A stretch of DNA of 5,184 nucleotides from Clostridiales bacterium (GTDB lineage Bacteria > Bacillota > Clostridia > WRLR01). Below are positions 1 to 4,915 of the stretch, piece by piece. The stretch lies in NCBI GenBank assembly GCA_031287655.1, contig JAITSR010000205.1, forward strand, positions 1 through 5,184, in the 5' to 3' direction. Position numbers and translations under genes: made by a program. Numbering within the stretch: the first letter of the stretch is position 1; every line of letters starts with the position of its first letter. Under the pieces are notes generated by a model. That model saw only the letters and a list, made by a program, of their open reading frames with translations. It was not told the origin of the DNA and ran no database searches.

Positions 1-130
1 CGCACGCGTTCGCGCCGATTAACACGCTTATGCGGCCGCTCGGAACGCTGAAATTCACATCTTTTACCACCGGTGAACCGCCGTATCCGATCACGGCGTT
101 GCGTACCGTCAAAACGTGCGAACTTTTCAT
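1..130 (-). CDS. ABC transporter ATP-binding protein, iron/siderophore (FecE/FhuC type), N-terminal fragment
   Basis: Only the first 43 codons are present; the rest lies beyond the left edge. The visible protein starts MKSSHVLTV and carries GYGG around residues 15-18 (an A-loop aromatic at Tyr16). It then has the ABC pattern V-x-D-V-N-F-S-V-P-S-G-R, followed by a strand and LIGANAC at residues 37-43, the first half of a Walker A (GxNxCGKS/T) loop cut off by the window end. In this family the protein is the cytoplasmic ATPase that powers a FecCD permease pair. Its ATG overlaps the TGA of the upstream permease (ATGA at 130-127), and a strong GGGAGG (142-137) sits 6 bases before the start. Position as the last visible gene of the binding protein-permease-permease order supports the call. 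ABC family membership is near certain; the siderophore role is inferred from the neighbours. Confidence 0.93.
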   Translation of the reverse strand, partial: MKSSHVLTVRNAVIGYGGSPVVKDVNFSVPSGRISVLIGANAC

Positions 131-1155
131 ATTGCGCCTCCCTCGCGGTTCGATTTTATTAATAGGAAAATCAAATATGGCGCTCCGAGAATTCCTGTTA
201 TCACACCAACGGGAAAACGCGTATCGAATGCGAATTGCCCGAGTAAATCCGCGCCGAGCACAAGCGCGGTTCCGGTAAGAGCCGACGGCAAAACTCCGGC
301 GCGTCCCGCGCCGGTCAGCCGGGCGGCGATAGGACCGGATAAAAACGAAACGAACGCAATCGGGCCGGACGTCGAGGCAGCGAACGCCACCAATCCGACG
401 GCGCACAGCGTCAAAATCAGCCGCGTTTGTTTGACCGCGACGCCCAAGGCCGTCGCGGCTTCGTCTCCAAGTTCGAGTATCCGCAGTTTTCCGCTCAGCG
501 CCGCCGTAACGGGACACAGCGCGGCGACCGCAATCGCCAGCGGCGGCACGGAGCTCATCTGAGAACCGTTCAAGCTGCCGCTTAGCCATCGCATAGCGGC
601 GGGTATATCGTACTGCGACGCCCTTATCGTCATATATGACAGTAACGCGTTCAGCATTGCGCCGACTCCGATTCCGATGAGTATCAGCCTGCCGCCTCCG
701 AACGAACCTCCTCCCGACAGCGCGAATATCAACGCCGCGACCGCCAGACCGGACACAATCGCCGCCGCAGATACCGCCCCGCCGCTCCACCTGAGCGTCA
801 AAATGCAAAACACAGCCGCAACCGTCGATCCGGACGAAACTCCGATAACGTCGGGACTGGCAAGCGTATTGCGCAGCATTGCTTGAAAGACAGATCCGGC
901 GACGCCCAAAGCCGCTCCCGCCAGAAGACCCGTCAGCATACGCGGCAACCGCAGCGTCATAACCGCGAACGTCACGCCGCGTATGTTCTCGCCGCCGAGG
1001 GCTCGTAAAACGTCGCCGAACGGATAGATCGTCCTGCCAAGCAGCAGCGACAGTACGGCAAGCGCGAGCGTAACGAACCCCAGCGCGGCGGCGGCGATTA
1101 TTTTCCGCGTTCGCCGTTTGCGCGAGGCGGATTTGATAATGTCAATTGTATTCAC
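127..1155 (-). CDS. Iron/siderophore ABC transporter permease 2 (FecCD family)
   Basis: A 342-residue inner-membrane permease, the usual FecCD length, with about nine or ten hydrophobic segments. It would pair with the upstream permease to form the channel. Visible family features: LRLPRMLTGLLAGAALGVAG (68-87), then Q-A-M-L-R-N-T-L-A-S-P around 91-101; the ATPase-coupling stretch ELGDEAATALG (228-238); GPIAFVSFLSGPIAARLTG (264-282); and GVITGILGAPYLIFLL near the C-terminus. The start is the GTG at 1155. It overlaps the previous stop (GTGA) and has AAAGGTG 8 bases upstream. An upstream ATG at 1416 in the same frame would add 87 Arg-rich residues that are an out-of-frame reading of the previous gene, so it is rejected. 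Oddity: the usual Pro-His after the FVGL motif is Ser-Gly-Pro here, a variant I recall from second permeases of such pairs. The substrate is inferred to be a ferric chelate. Confidence 0.95.
   Translation of the reverse strand: MNTIDIIKSASRKRRTRKIIAAAALGFVTLALAVLSLLLGRTIYPFGDVLRALGGENIRGVTFAVMTLRLPRMLTGLLAGAALGVAGSVFQAMLRNTLASPDVIGVSSGSTVAAVFCILTLRWSGGAVSAAAIVSGLAVAALIFALSGGGSFGGGRLILIGIGVGAMLNALLSYMTIRASQYDIPAAMRWLSGSLNGSQMSSVPPLAIAVAALCPVTAALSGKLRILELGDEAATALGVAVKQTRLILTLCAVGLVAFAASTSGPIAFVSFLSGPIAARLTGAGRAGVLPSALTGTALVLGADLLGQFAFDTRFPVGVITGILGAPYLIFLLIKSNREGGAI
137..142 (-). promoter_or_regulatory. Strong ribosome binding site for the ATPase gene
   Basis: On the minus strand GGGAGG lies 6 bases before the ATG at 130, inside the 3' end of the second permease gene. 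It is the best Shine-Dalgarno match in the operon and fixes the start that overlaps the permease stop codon. Confidence 0.75.
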
Positions 1156-2156
1156 AGAGAACGCACCTTTGACCGCATAGCGATAATGATCAGCGCGGGA
1201 GCTCCGATGAACGCGGTTACAAGCCCCGCGTCGATTTCGCCGGGTCTGCCGAGTAAACGCCCCGCTACGTCCGCGGCGAGAAGCATCACCGCTCCGCCGA
1301 CCGCTGACAGCGGCAATACCCAACGCAGGTCGGGGCCCGTAACCAATCTGACGGCGTGAGGAATCATCAGCCCGACGAATCCGATAGGCCCGGCAATCGC
1401 GGTTGCGGCTCCGCACAACAATACTCCCGCGCCCGCGCCAAGAAGCCGGGCGCGTCCCGTACGAACGCCCAAGCTCGTCGCCGCGTCATCCCCGAGCGCG
1501 AGCGCGTTCAGCGACCCGCAGGAGAATACCGCGATTACCGCTCCGACCGCGAACAGCGGCGAGACCGAACCGATTCCCGCCCACGTCGCGCCGCCGATTC
1601 CTCCTGATTGCCAGAATCGAAACGCCTCCATATGTTCGGCGCGCGGCAACATAACCGCGCTTATAAGCGACGACAAGGCGGCGGTCGTAGCAGCGCCCGC
1701 GAGCGCGAGCTTGATCGGCGTCGCTCCGCCGCGTCCGAGCGAACCCACGGAATACACGAATACCGCACTCGCCCCCGCTCCGACCAAGGCGAAAGCGATG
1801 TACTGATTAAGCGTCGATATGCCGAAAAAAGCGATTCCGCACACGACGGCGAGAGCCGCCCCGGTATTCACGCCCAAAATTCCTGGGTCGGCAAGGGGGT
1901 TGCGCGTCACAGCCTGCATTAACGCTCCGGACATTCCGAGCGCAGCTCCGGCAATCAACCCTAACACGGTGCGCGGTACGCGCTCCCGCACGACCGCCGC
2001 GCCTATCGGCAGTTCGCCGCGTCCGAACAATCCGGTTAGTATCTCCGAAAGGTTTACACCCCTCGCGCCGAACGTCAGAGACAACGCGACGCATACCGCT
2101 ATCGCCGCCGCGCACAGCAACATCATTGACGCGCGGCGGTAAGTTAAGTTGTTCAT
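1152..2156 (-). CDS. Iron/siderophore ABC transporter permease 1 (FecCD family)
   Basis: A 334-residue polytopic membrane protein with the full set of FecCD hallmarks. These are RVPRTVLGLIAGAALGMSGA (59-78), then Q81 and RNPLADPGILGVNTGA (85-100); the coupling stretch LGDDAATSLGV (221-231) that contacts the ATPase; GPIGFVGLMIPHAVRLVTG (256-274) with the conserved Pro-His; LPLSAVGGAVMLLAADVAGR (281-300); and GLVTAFIGAPALIIIAMR at the C-terminus. In this family two such subunits form the translocation path through the cytoplasmic membrane. The ATG overlaps the stop of the binding-protein gene (ATGA, 2156-2153). The nearest GGAGG is about 16 bases upstream, further than usual, so translation probably depends on coupling to the upstream gene. 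The C-terminus overlaps the GTG of permease 2. The family is certain; the substrate is inferred. Confidence 0.97.
   Translation of the reverse strand: MNNLTYRRASMMLLCAAAIAVCVALSLTFGARGVNLSEILTGLFGRGELPIGAAVVRERVPRTVLGLIAGAALGMSGALMQAVTRNPLADPGILGVNTGAALAVVCGIAFFGISTLNQYIAFALVGAGASAVFVYSVGSLGRGGATPIKLALAGAATTAALSSLISAVMLPRAEHMEAFRFWQSGGIGGATWAGIGSVSPLFAVGAVIAVFSCGSLNALALGDDAATSLGVRTGRARLLGAGAGVLLCGAATAIAGPIGFVGLMIPHAVRLVTGPDLRWVLPLSAVGGAVMLLAADVAGRLLGRPGEIDAGLVTAFIGAPALIIIAMRSKVRSL
1164..1170 (-). promoter_or_regulatory. Ribosome binding site deciding the GTG start of permease 2
   Basis: AAAGGTG on the minus strand, 8 bases before the GTG at 1155. Together with the GTGA overlap it supports GTG over the distant ATG at 1416. 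Confidence 0.65.
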
Positions 2157-3220
2157 CTGATTTTTTCAGCCGCCTCCGCGATTTTAGCCACATACTCGTC
2201 GATTGTGTACGGAATCGAGAGCGCGCTGGGCGACTGCGCCGCCGCGAGCGGGCTTTCGCTGAACATAACAATCGCTCCGTTTTTGACCGCGGGAATCGAG
2301 CCCGTCAGCGGGTCTGCCTGAAGCGCCGCGAGTAAATCTTCGCCGTCGCCGGACGCCCACGTCAGCAGGACATCAATATCGGACAGTTTATCCGCGTTCT
2401 CCGCCGAAATTGTCAGATAAAAACTGTCCGAACCCTTCTCAAGCTCCCGCACGCTTGGCGCGACCTCTAACCCCAAATCCACAAGGAACGCGGCGCGGGT
2501 ATCGCCCGCCGTATAAATTGAAATCGTGGACAGATTCGTCGGGTCGAAGTACACGAACGCCGCCGTCTTGCCATCGAGCACCGGATACTTCGCAACTGCC
2601 CCGGCAATCAGAGCGTCCAAATCAGAGATTAACGCCTCGCCCTCTGCCTCAAGTCCGATTGCCTTTGAATTCATCCGAACCTGTTCGCGCCACAGTATCT
2701 GCCACGGTTTTTCGGGATAGGCGATTGTGGGCGCGATAGAGGATAGCGTGTCGTACTCCTCCTGCGTAATCCCGGAGCTTGCCGCAATAATAACGTCCGG
2801 TTCACATTCGTTGATCGCCTCAAAATCGTAACCGTCGGTGTCGTTGAACACGACGCAGGATTCGGCTCCGCCCAGTTCGTCAAGTTTCGCTTTCGTCCAC
2901 GGCAGCAGGTTTCCGCCATCGAGGACGCCGTAATTAGCCTCGGACATTCCGACCGGCACGACGCCAAGCGCGAGCGGAGTATCCTGATTCGCCCAGCCGA
3001 TTGCAACGACTCGCTGCGGCTTGCTTTCGATTACGGTCTCGCCGTAGGCATGAGCGACGACAATCGGATACCCGGTATCCTCCGTCGTCAGAGCGGCGGA
3101 CGGCGATTCGGACGAAGCGGCGTCCGGAGTTGGATTCTGCGATGCGGAGTTTTGCGCACATGACGCAAGCAACGCGCACGAAAGCGCGAACGCAAGCAAA
3201 ATCGCGAGTGGTTTCTTCAT
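2153..3220 (-). CDS. Iron/siderophore ABC transporter substrate-binding lipoprotein (FecB/FhuD type)
   Basis: A 355-residue lipoprotein that would capture a ferric chelate outside the membrane and hand it to the permease pair. It has a lipoprotein signal peptide (MKKP, a hydrophobic stretch, lipobox L18-A-S-C21), then a flexible Ser/Ala/Pro/Thr-rich tether to about residue 50. The Peripla_BP_2-type two-lobe body follows: KPQRVVAIGW (67-76), TPLALGVVPVGM, EPDVIIAASSGIT (140-152), a long linking helix around 170-215, DIDVLLTWASG (281-291), and IPAVKNGAIVMF (309-320). The start at 3220 is preferred because AGGAG lies 8 bases before it and it gives a normal signal peptide. An in-frame ATG at 3238 would place that AGGAG inside the gene. 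It is the first gene of the operon, behind a promoter with two putative metal-repressor operators. The ligand cannot be read from the sequence; ferric siderophore is most likely, with heme or cobalamin as alternatives. Confidence 0.95.
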   Translation of the reverse strand: MKKPLAILLAFALSCALLASCAQNSASQNPTPDAASSESPSAALTTEDTGYPIVVAHAYGETVIESKPQRVVAIGWANQDTPLALGVVPVGMSEANYGVLDGGNLLPWTKAKLDELGGAESCVVFNDTDGYDFEAINECEPDVIIAASSGITQEEYDTLSSIAPTIAYPEKPWQILWREQVRMNSKAIGLEAEGEALISDLDALIAGAVAKYPVLDGKTAAFVYFDPTNLSTISIYTAGDTRAAFLVDLGLEVAPSVRELEKGSDSFYLTISAENADKLSDIDVLLTWASGDGEDLLAALQADPLTGSIPAVKNGAIVMFSESPLAAAQSPSALSIPYTIDEYVAKIAEAAEKIR

Positions 3221-3228
3221 TGTATTTT

Positions 3229-3233
3229 CTCCT
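3229..3233 (-). promoter_or_regulatory. Ribosome binding site deciding the binding-protein start
   Basis: AGGAG on the minus strand, 8 bases before the ATG at 3220. It overlaps codons that would follow the alternative ATG at 3238, which has no comparable site of its own. Confidence 0.8.
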
Positions 3234-3249
3234 GACATATTGTTATTGA

Positions 3250-3265
3250 GTTAGCAGAAGCTAAC
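3250..3265. promoter_or_regulatory. Putative metal-repressor operator O1 (GTTAGC-N4-GCTAAC)
   Basis: GTTAGCAGAAGCTAAC is a perfect 6+6 inverted repeat with a 4-base centre. It lies 30 bases upstream of the binding-protein start codon, in the predicted transcribed leader. A second copy with one arm mismatch occurs at 3324-3339; flanking bases are also shared (GAGTTAGCAnnAnCTAACC). The GTTAG/CTAAC arms match half-sites of DtxR/IdeR-type iron-dependent repressors, although the classical box has a shorter centre. The assignment to that family is inference; the repeat itself is directly visible. As RNA it could also form a short 6-bp hairpin. Confidence 0.6.
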
Positions 3266-3323
3266 CGTGTTGCAAAAAAACCGCCCACAAACACAAATGA
3301 GAGCTTGATTTACGCAACCGCGA

Positions 3324-3339
3324 GTTAGCACCAACTAAC
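3324..3339. promoter_or_regulatory. Putative metal-repressor operator O2 over the transcription start
   Basis: GTTAGCACCAACTAAC matches O1 apart from one arm position and the 4-base centre. Read on the minus strand with flanks it is CTTAGGTTAG-TTGGTG-CTAACT, so one side is the complete TTAGGTTAG half of the DtxR/IdeR consensus. It begins immediately downstream of the predicted -10 (3351-3346) and covers the expected transcription start near 3339, so a bound repressor would block initiation. Its centre is 74 bases from that of O1, close to seven helical turns, which puts both on the same face of the DNA. Confidence 0.6.
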
Positions 3340-3345
3340 CTAAGA

Positions 3346-3374
3346 AGTTTAACACAGACTCCGCGGGTTGTAAA
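3346..3374 (-). promoter_or_regulatory. Sigma-70-type promoter for the iron-uptake operon
   Basis: On the minus strand TTTACA (3374-3369, 5 of 6 to TTGACA), a 17-base spacer, and TAAACT (3351-3346, 4 of 6 to TATAAT). Transcription would start near 3339, giving a leader of about 120 bases that contains both palindromes. It is the best-spaced minus-strand promoter I found in this gap; it is a prediction by eye. Confidence 0.5.
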
Positions 3375-3436
3375 TAGAGGAAAATCGCAAAATTTATCCA
3401 AATTTTATCCGCAGGGCGGACTGCGAGCGACGCGGC

Positions 3437-3466
3437 TTGTTTTCGCCGCGGAGAGAGTAGTATACT
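3437..3466 (+). promoter_or_regulatory. Sigma-70-type promoter for queT
   Basis: TTGTTT (3437-3442), an 18-base spacer, and TATACT (3461-3466, 5 of 6 to TATAAT). The -10 lies within a 10-base palindrome TAGTATACTA (3458-3467). A small GC hairpin, CGCGGC/GCCGCG (3431-3450), spans the -35. Transcription would start near 3473, leaving a leader of only about 36 bases, too short to hold a typical preQ1 riboswitch before the start codon. Confidence 0.5.
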
Positions 3467-3508
3467 ATTATTATTACATGAGTCATCGAAAGGGGACAGA
3501 GAGATTTT

Positions 3509-4168
3509 ATGAGGAAAAAAACAAGCGGACGGCCGCTCTTTACGACGCGCTTTTTGACGCAGGCGGCGCTGATTGCGGCGCTCTACGCCGCGCTGACGAT
3601 CTGGCTCGCGCCGATCAGCTTTGACGTACACCAAGTCCGCGTCGCCGAGGCGCTGACGATCCTGCCCGCGTTTACGCCGGCCGCGATCCCGGGGCTCTTT
3701 CTGGGCTGCGTGCTCGCGAACACCGTGAGTTTTTTGGGCTTGCCGGATTTGATCTTCGGCAGCCTCGCGACGCTCGTGTCCGCGTTTCTGACCCACGCGA
3801 TCGCAAACGCGGGCTTTTGGGGCGATTCGATGGGCTTCGGGGGCGGTTCGTCCGCGGCTCCGGACCTGTCAGGCGCGGGAGTCGGCCCGTCGGGCGCGGC
3901 GGGCGGCTCATCGCGCCCGACATCAATGACCGGCCTGCGGGAGCGCCTGTTCGCAAAACCGGCCCTGCGGGTCGCCCTGCTCCCGCTGCCCCCGGTGCTG
4001 ATCAACATGGCCGTGATCGGCCTGCTGCTCTCGCTTTTTTACGCGATGCCCTTTGGCGCGGCGGCGGTCAGCGTCCTGATCGGCCAGTCCGTCAGCTGCT
4101 ACGGACTCGGTCTCCCGCTGTACATGCTTCTTTTGGCGCCCGCCCGCCGGAAAGTGTTCAGCCTGTGA
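3509..4168 (+). CDS. queT: QueT-family queuosine-precursor transporter (ECF S component) with extra linker
   Basis: A 219-residue integral membrane protein resembling QueT, the substrate-specific S component thought to import a queuosine precursor (preQ0/preQ1) together with a shared ECF energising module, which is not in this window. Family features: QAALIAALYAALT (18-30), LAPISFDVHQVRVAEALTIL (33-52), PAAIPGLFLGCVLAN (57-71), LIFGSLATLVSAFLTH (81-96), LPLPPVLINMAVIGLLLS (158-175), and SVLIGQSVSCYGLGLPLYML (188-207). The start ATG follows AAAGGGGA (3489-3496) with a rather long spacing of about 13 bases from AGGGG. Odd: QueT is usually about 160-170 residues. Here roughly residues 102-150 form an extra Gly/Ser/Ala/Pro-rich stretch with a short charged patch (LRERLFAK) between the third or fourth membrane segment and the conserved PLPPVLIN. 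Both flanks are intact and in frame, so this is an insertion rather than a frameshift. The gene diverges from the iron operon. Confidence 0.9.
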   Translation: MRKKTSGRPLFTTRFLTQAALIAALYAALTIWLAPISFDVHQVRVAEALTILPAFTPAAIPGLFLGCVLANTVSFLGLPDLIFGSLATLVSAFLTHAIANAGFWGDSMGFGGGSSAAPDLSGAGVGPSGAAGGSSRPTSMTGLRERLFAKPALRVALLPLPPVLINMAVIGLLLSLFYAMPFGAAAVSVLIGQSVSCYGLGLPLYMLLLAPARRKVFSL

Positions 4169-4169
4169 G

Positions 4170-4245
4170 CGGAGCGCCCGCGATCCGGAGCGTCTATGGC
4201 CGGAGCGCCCGCGAGCCTGTGGCTTGTAAGCCGGAGCGCCTGTGA
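4170..4245 (+). repeat. CGGAGCG direct-repeat cluster after queT
   Basis: CGGAGCG occurs at 4170, 4186, 4201 and 4232 (steps of 16, 15 and 31, close to multiples of 15.5). Two copies extend identically to CGGAGCGCCCGCGA (4170-4183 and 4201-4214), and the last reads CGGAGCGCCTGTGA. AGCCTGTG also recurs at 4160-4167 (covering the end of queT) and 4214-4221. The pattern looks like slippage or duplication around the queT stop codon. A related GGAGCGCCTGT sits inside the queT insert (3940-3950). No T-tract follows, and GGCTT-GT-AAGCC (4221-4232) is too tight to call a terminator. Confidence 0.6.
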
Positions 4246-4287
4246 ACAAAAAGACTCGTACCGAATAATGATTAGAGACGACGGGAA

Positions 4288-4315
4288 TTGGGTATTCATT
4301 ATTCATAATGATAAT
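4288..4315 (+). promoter_or_regulatory. Possible promoter and palindrome upstream of cheX
   Basis: TTGGGT (4288-4293), a 16-base spacer and GATAAT (4310-4315, 5 of 6 to TATAAT) lie in an AT-rich block before cheX. A perfect 7+7 palindrome, TCATTAT-TC-ATAATGA (4296-4311), occupies the spacer and touches the -10, so it could be an operator. The -35 is weak and the block is AT-rich, where chance matches are common. No terminator separates queT from cheX, so read-through transcription is equally possible. Confidence 0.3.
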
Positions 4316-4399
4316 TTCGCATGTGATGGTAGTTTCGTATGTTATAGTAGTTTCATACGTGATGGTAATTTCGGATGTTTCGGCGATTTCGTATATTCA
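4310..4399 (+). repeat. Five-copy 18-base tandem repeat between queT and cheX
   Basis: Five units of exactly 18 bases start at 4310, 4328, 4346, 4364 and 4382, with consensus GGTARTTTCGTATGTGAT. TTTC at unit positions 7-10 is invariant; other positions drift, so the array is diverged rather than freshly expanded. It is markedly AT-richer than the flanking genes. Because 18 is six codons, every frame through it is periodic. In the frame of a possible 83-codon reading frame (ATG 4196, stop overlapping the cheX ATG) it encodes six-residue repeats of the type G-[NSD]-F-x-C-D. It has no spacers and is not a CRISPR array. Function unknown. Confidence 0.85.
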
Positions 4400-4427
4400 T
4401 GGTCGGCGGCAATGACGCGGGCAGGGC

Positions 4428-4433
4428 AAAGGA
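4428..4433 (+). promoter_or_regulatory. Ribosome binding site for cheX
   Basis: AAAGGA lies 10 bases before the ATG at 4444 and supports that start for CheX independently of any upstream reading frame. Confidence 0.6.
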
Positions 4434-4443
4434 CTTTACATAA

Positions 4444-4914
4444 ATGAACATTGAATATATCAACCCGTTTATTGAGGCGAGCCAGTCGGTGTTAAAGACG
4501 GCGGCGGACATGTCCGTCCGGCTCGGAAAGGTGTATATCCGCAGCGCGCCGTTTGAGGCGGGCACGCCGCTGATTGAGGTCGGCCTGATCGGCAAAATCC
4601 ACGGGACCGGGCAGCTCAGCATCCCCGTCGAGCTCGCAAAAAAAATCGTCTCCCGCATGATGGGGGGAATGGAGGTCGGCGTTCTCGACGAATTGGCCGT
4701 TTCCGCGCTTTCCGAGCTCGCGAACATGATTATGGGCAACACGGCTACGATTTTGTACAACCGGGGTATCGGGATCGACATCACGACGCCCAAGATGACC
4801 TTTGGCGACGGGAAGAAGTCGCTGCCGCCCGATACGCGTACCATAAGCGTCCCGCTGATGATTGACGGCGACGGCGTGATGGAGCTGAATATTTCCGTGA
4901 TGGCGGCGGCGTGA
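4444..4914 (+). CDS. cheX: CheX-like chemotaxis phosphatase
   Basis: A 156-residue soluble protein of the CheC/CheX/FliY phosphatase superfamily, full length for CheX. In this family CheX removes the phosphate from CheY-P, helping to end or adapt the chemotactic signal. The N-terminus MNIEYINPFIEA is characteristic of Firmicute CheX. VGLIGKIHGTGQLSIPVELA (46-65) forms the usual core strand and turn, and the catalytic helix SALSELANMIMGNTA (87-101) carries the E-x-x-N pair Glu91 and Asn94 that defines the active site. GIGIDITTPKMTFG and a C-terminal SVPLMIDGDGVMELNISV strand pair complete the fold. No other chemotaxis gene is in the window, so its partner CheY must be elsewhere; in some bacteria such single copies act with other response regulators. 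trmL follows after 1 base, implying co-transcription without an obvious functional link. Confidence 0.93.
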   Translation: MNIEYINPFIEASQSVLKTAADMSVRLGKVYIRSAPFEAGTPLIEVGLIGKIHGTGQLSIPVELAKKIVSRMMGGMEVGVLDELAVSALSELANMIMGNTATILYNRGIGIDITTPKMTFGDGKKSLPPDTRTISVPLMIDGDGVMELNISVMAAA

Positions 4915-4915
4915 T

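Noticed and set aside
1156..1416. 87-residue N-terminal extension of permease 2 from an ATG at 1416
   Set aside because: The extension is Arg-rich, overlaps the well-conserved end of permease 1 in another frame, and is unlike any FecCD N-terminus; the GTG at 1155 has an SD and the expected 4-base overlap.
3221..3238. Upstream in-frame ATG at 3238 for the binding protein
   Set aside because: It has no SD of its own, adds six polar residues before a normal signal peptide, and the clear AGGAG serves the ATG at 3220.
3340..3508. preQ1 riboswitch ahead of queT
   Set aside because: QueT genes are often preQ1-controlled, so I looked. There is no preQ1-type hairpin with an A-rich tail, and the predicted leader is only about 36 bases.
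3478..3624. Leader peptide from the ATG at 3478
   Set aside because: It is out of frame with queT, has no SD, and runs into the conserved queT coding sequence until a stop near 3624.
3335..3796. Minus-strand reading frame opposite the start of queT
   Set aside because: The product is Arg/Glu/Gln-rich low-complexity sequence typical of the antisense of a GC-rich gene, and it crosses the iron-operon promoter.
4221..4232. Terminator after queT (GGCTT-GT-AAGCC)
   Set aside because: A 5-base stem with a 2-base loop and no following T-run does not make a convincing intrinsic terminator.
4291..4320. Fur box in the TCATTAT/ATAATGA palindrome
   Set aside because: It shares GATAAT-like hexamers, but the arm order and 2-base centre do not fit the TGATAAT-N-ATTATCA arrangement, and the neighbouring genes are not iron genes.
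4310..4399. CRISPR array
   Set aside because: The 18-base units are directly contiguous, with no unique spacers, and there are no cas genes.
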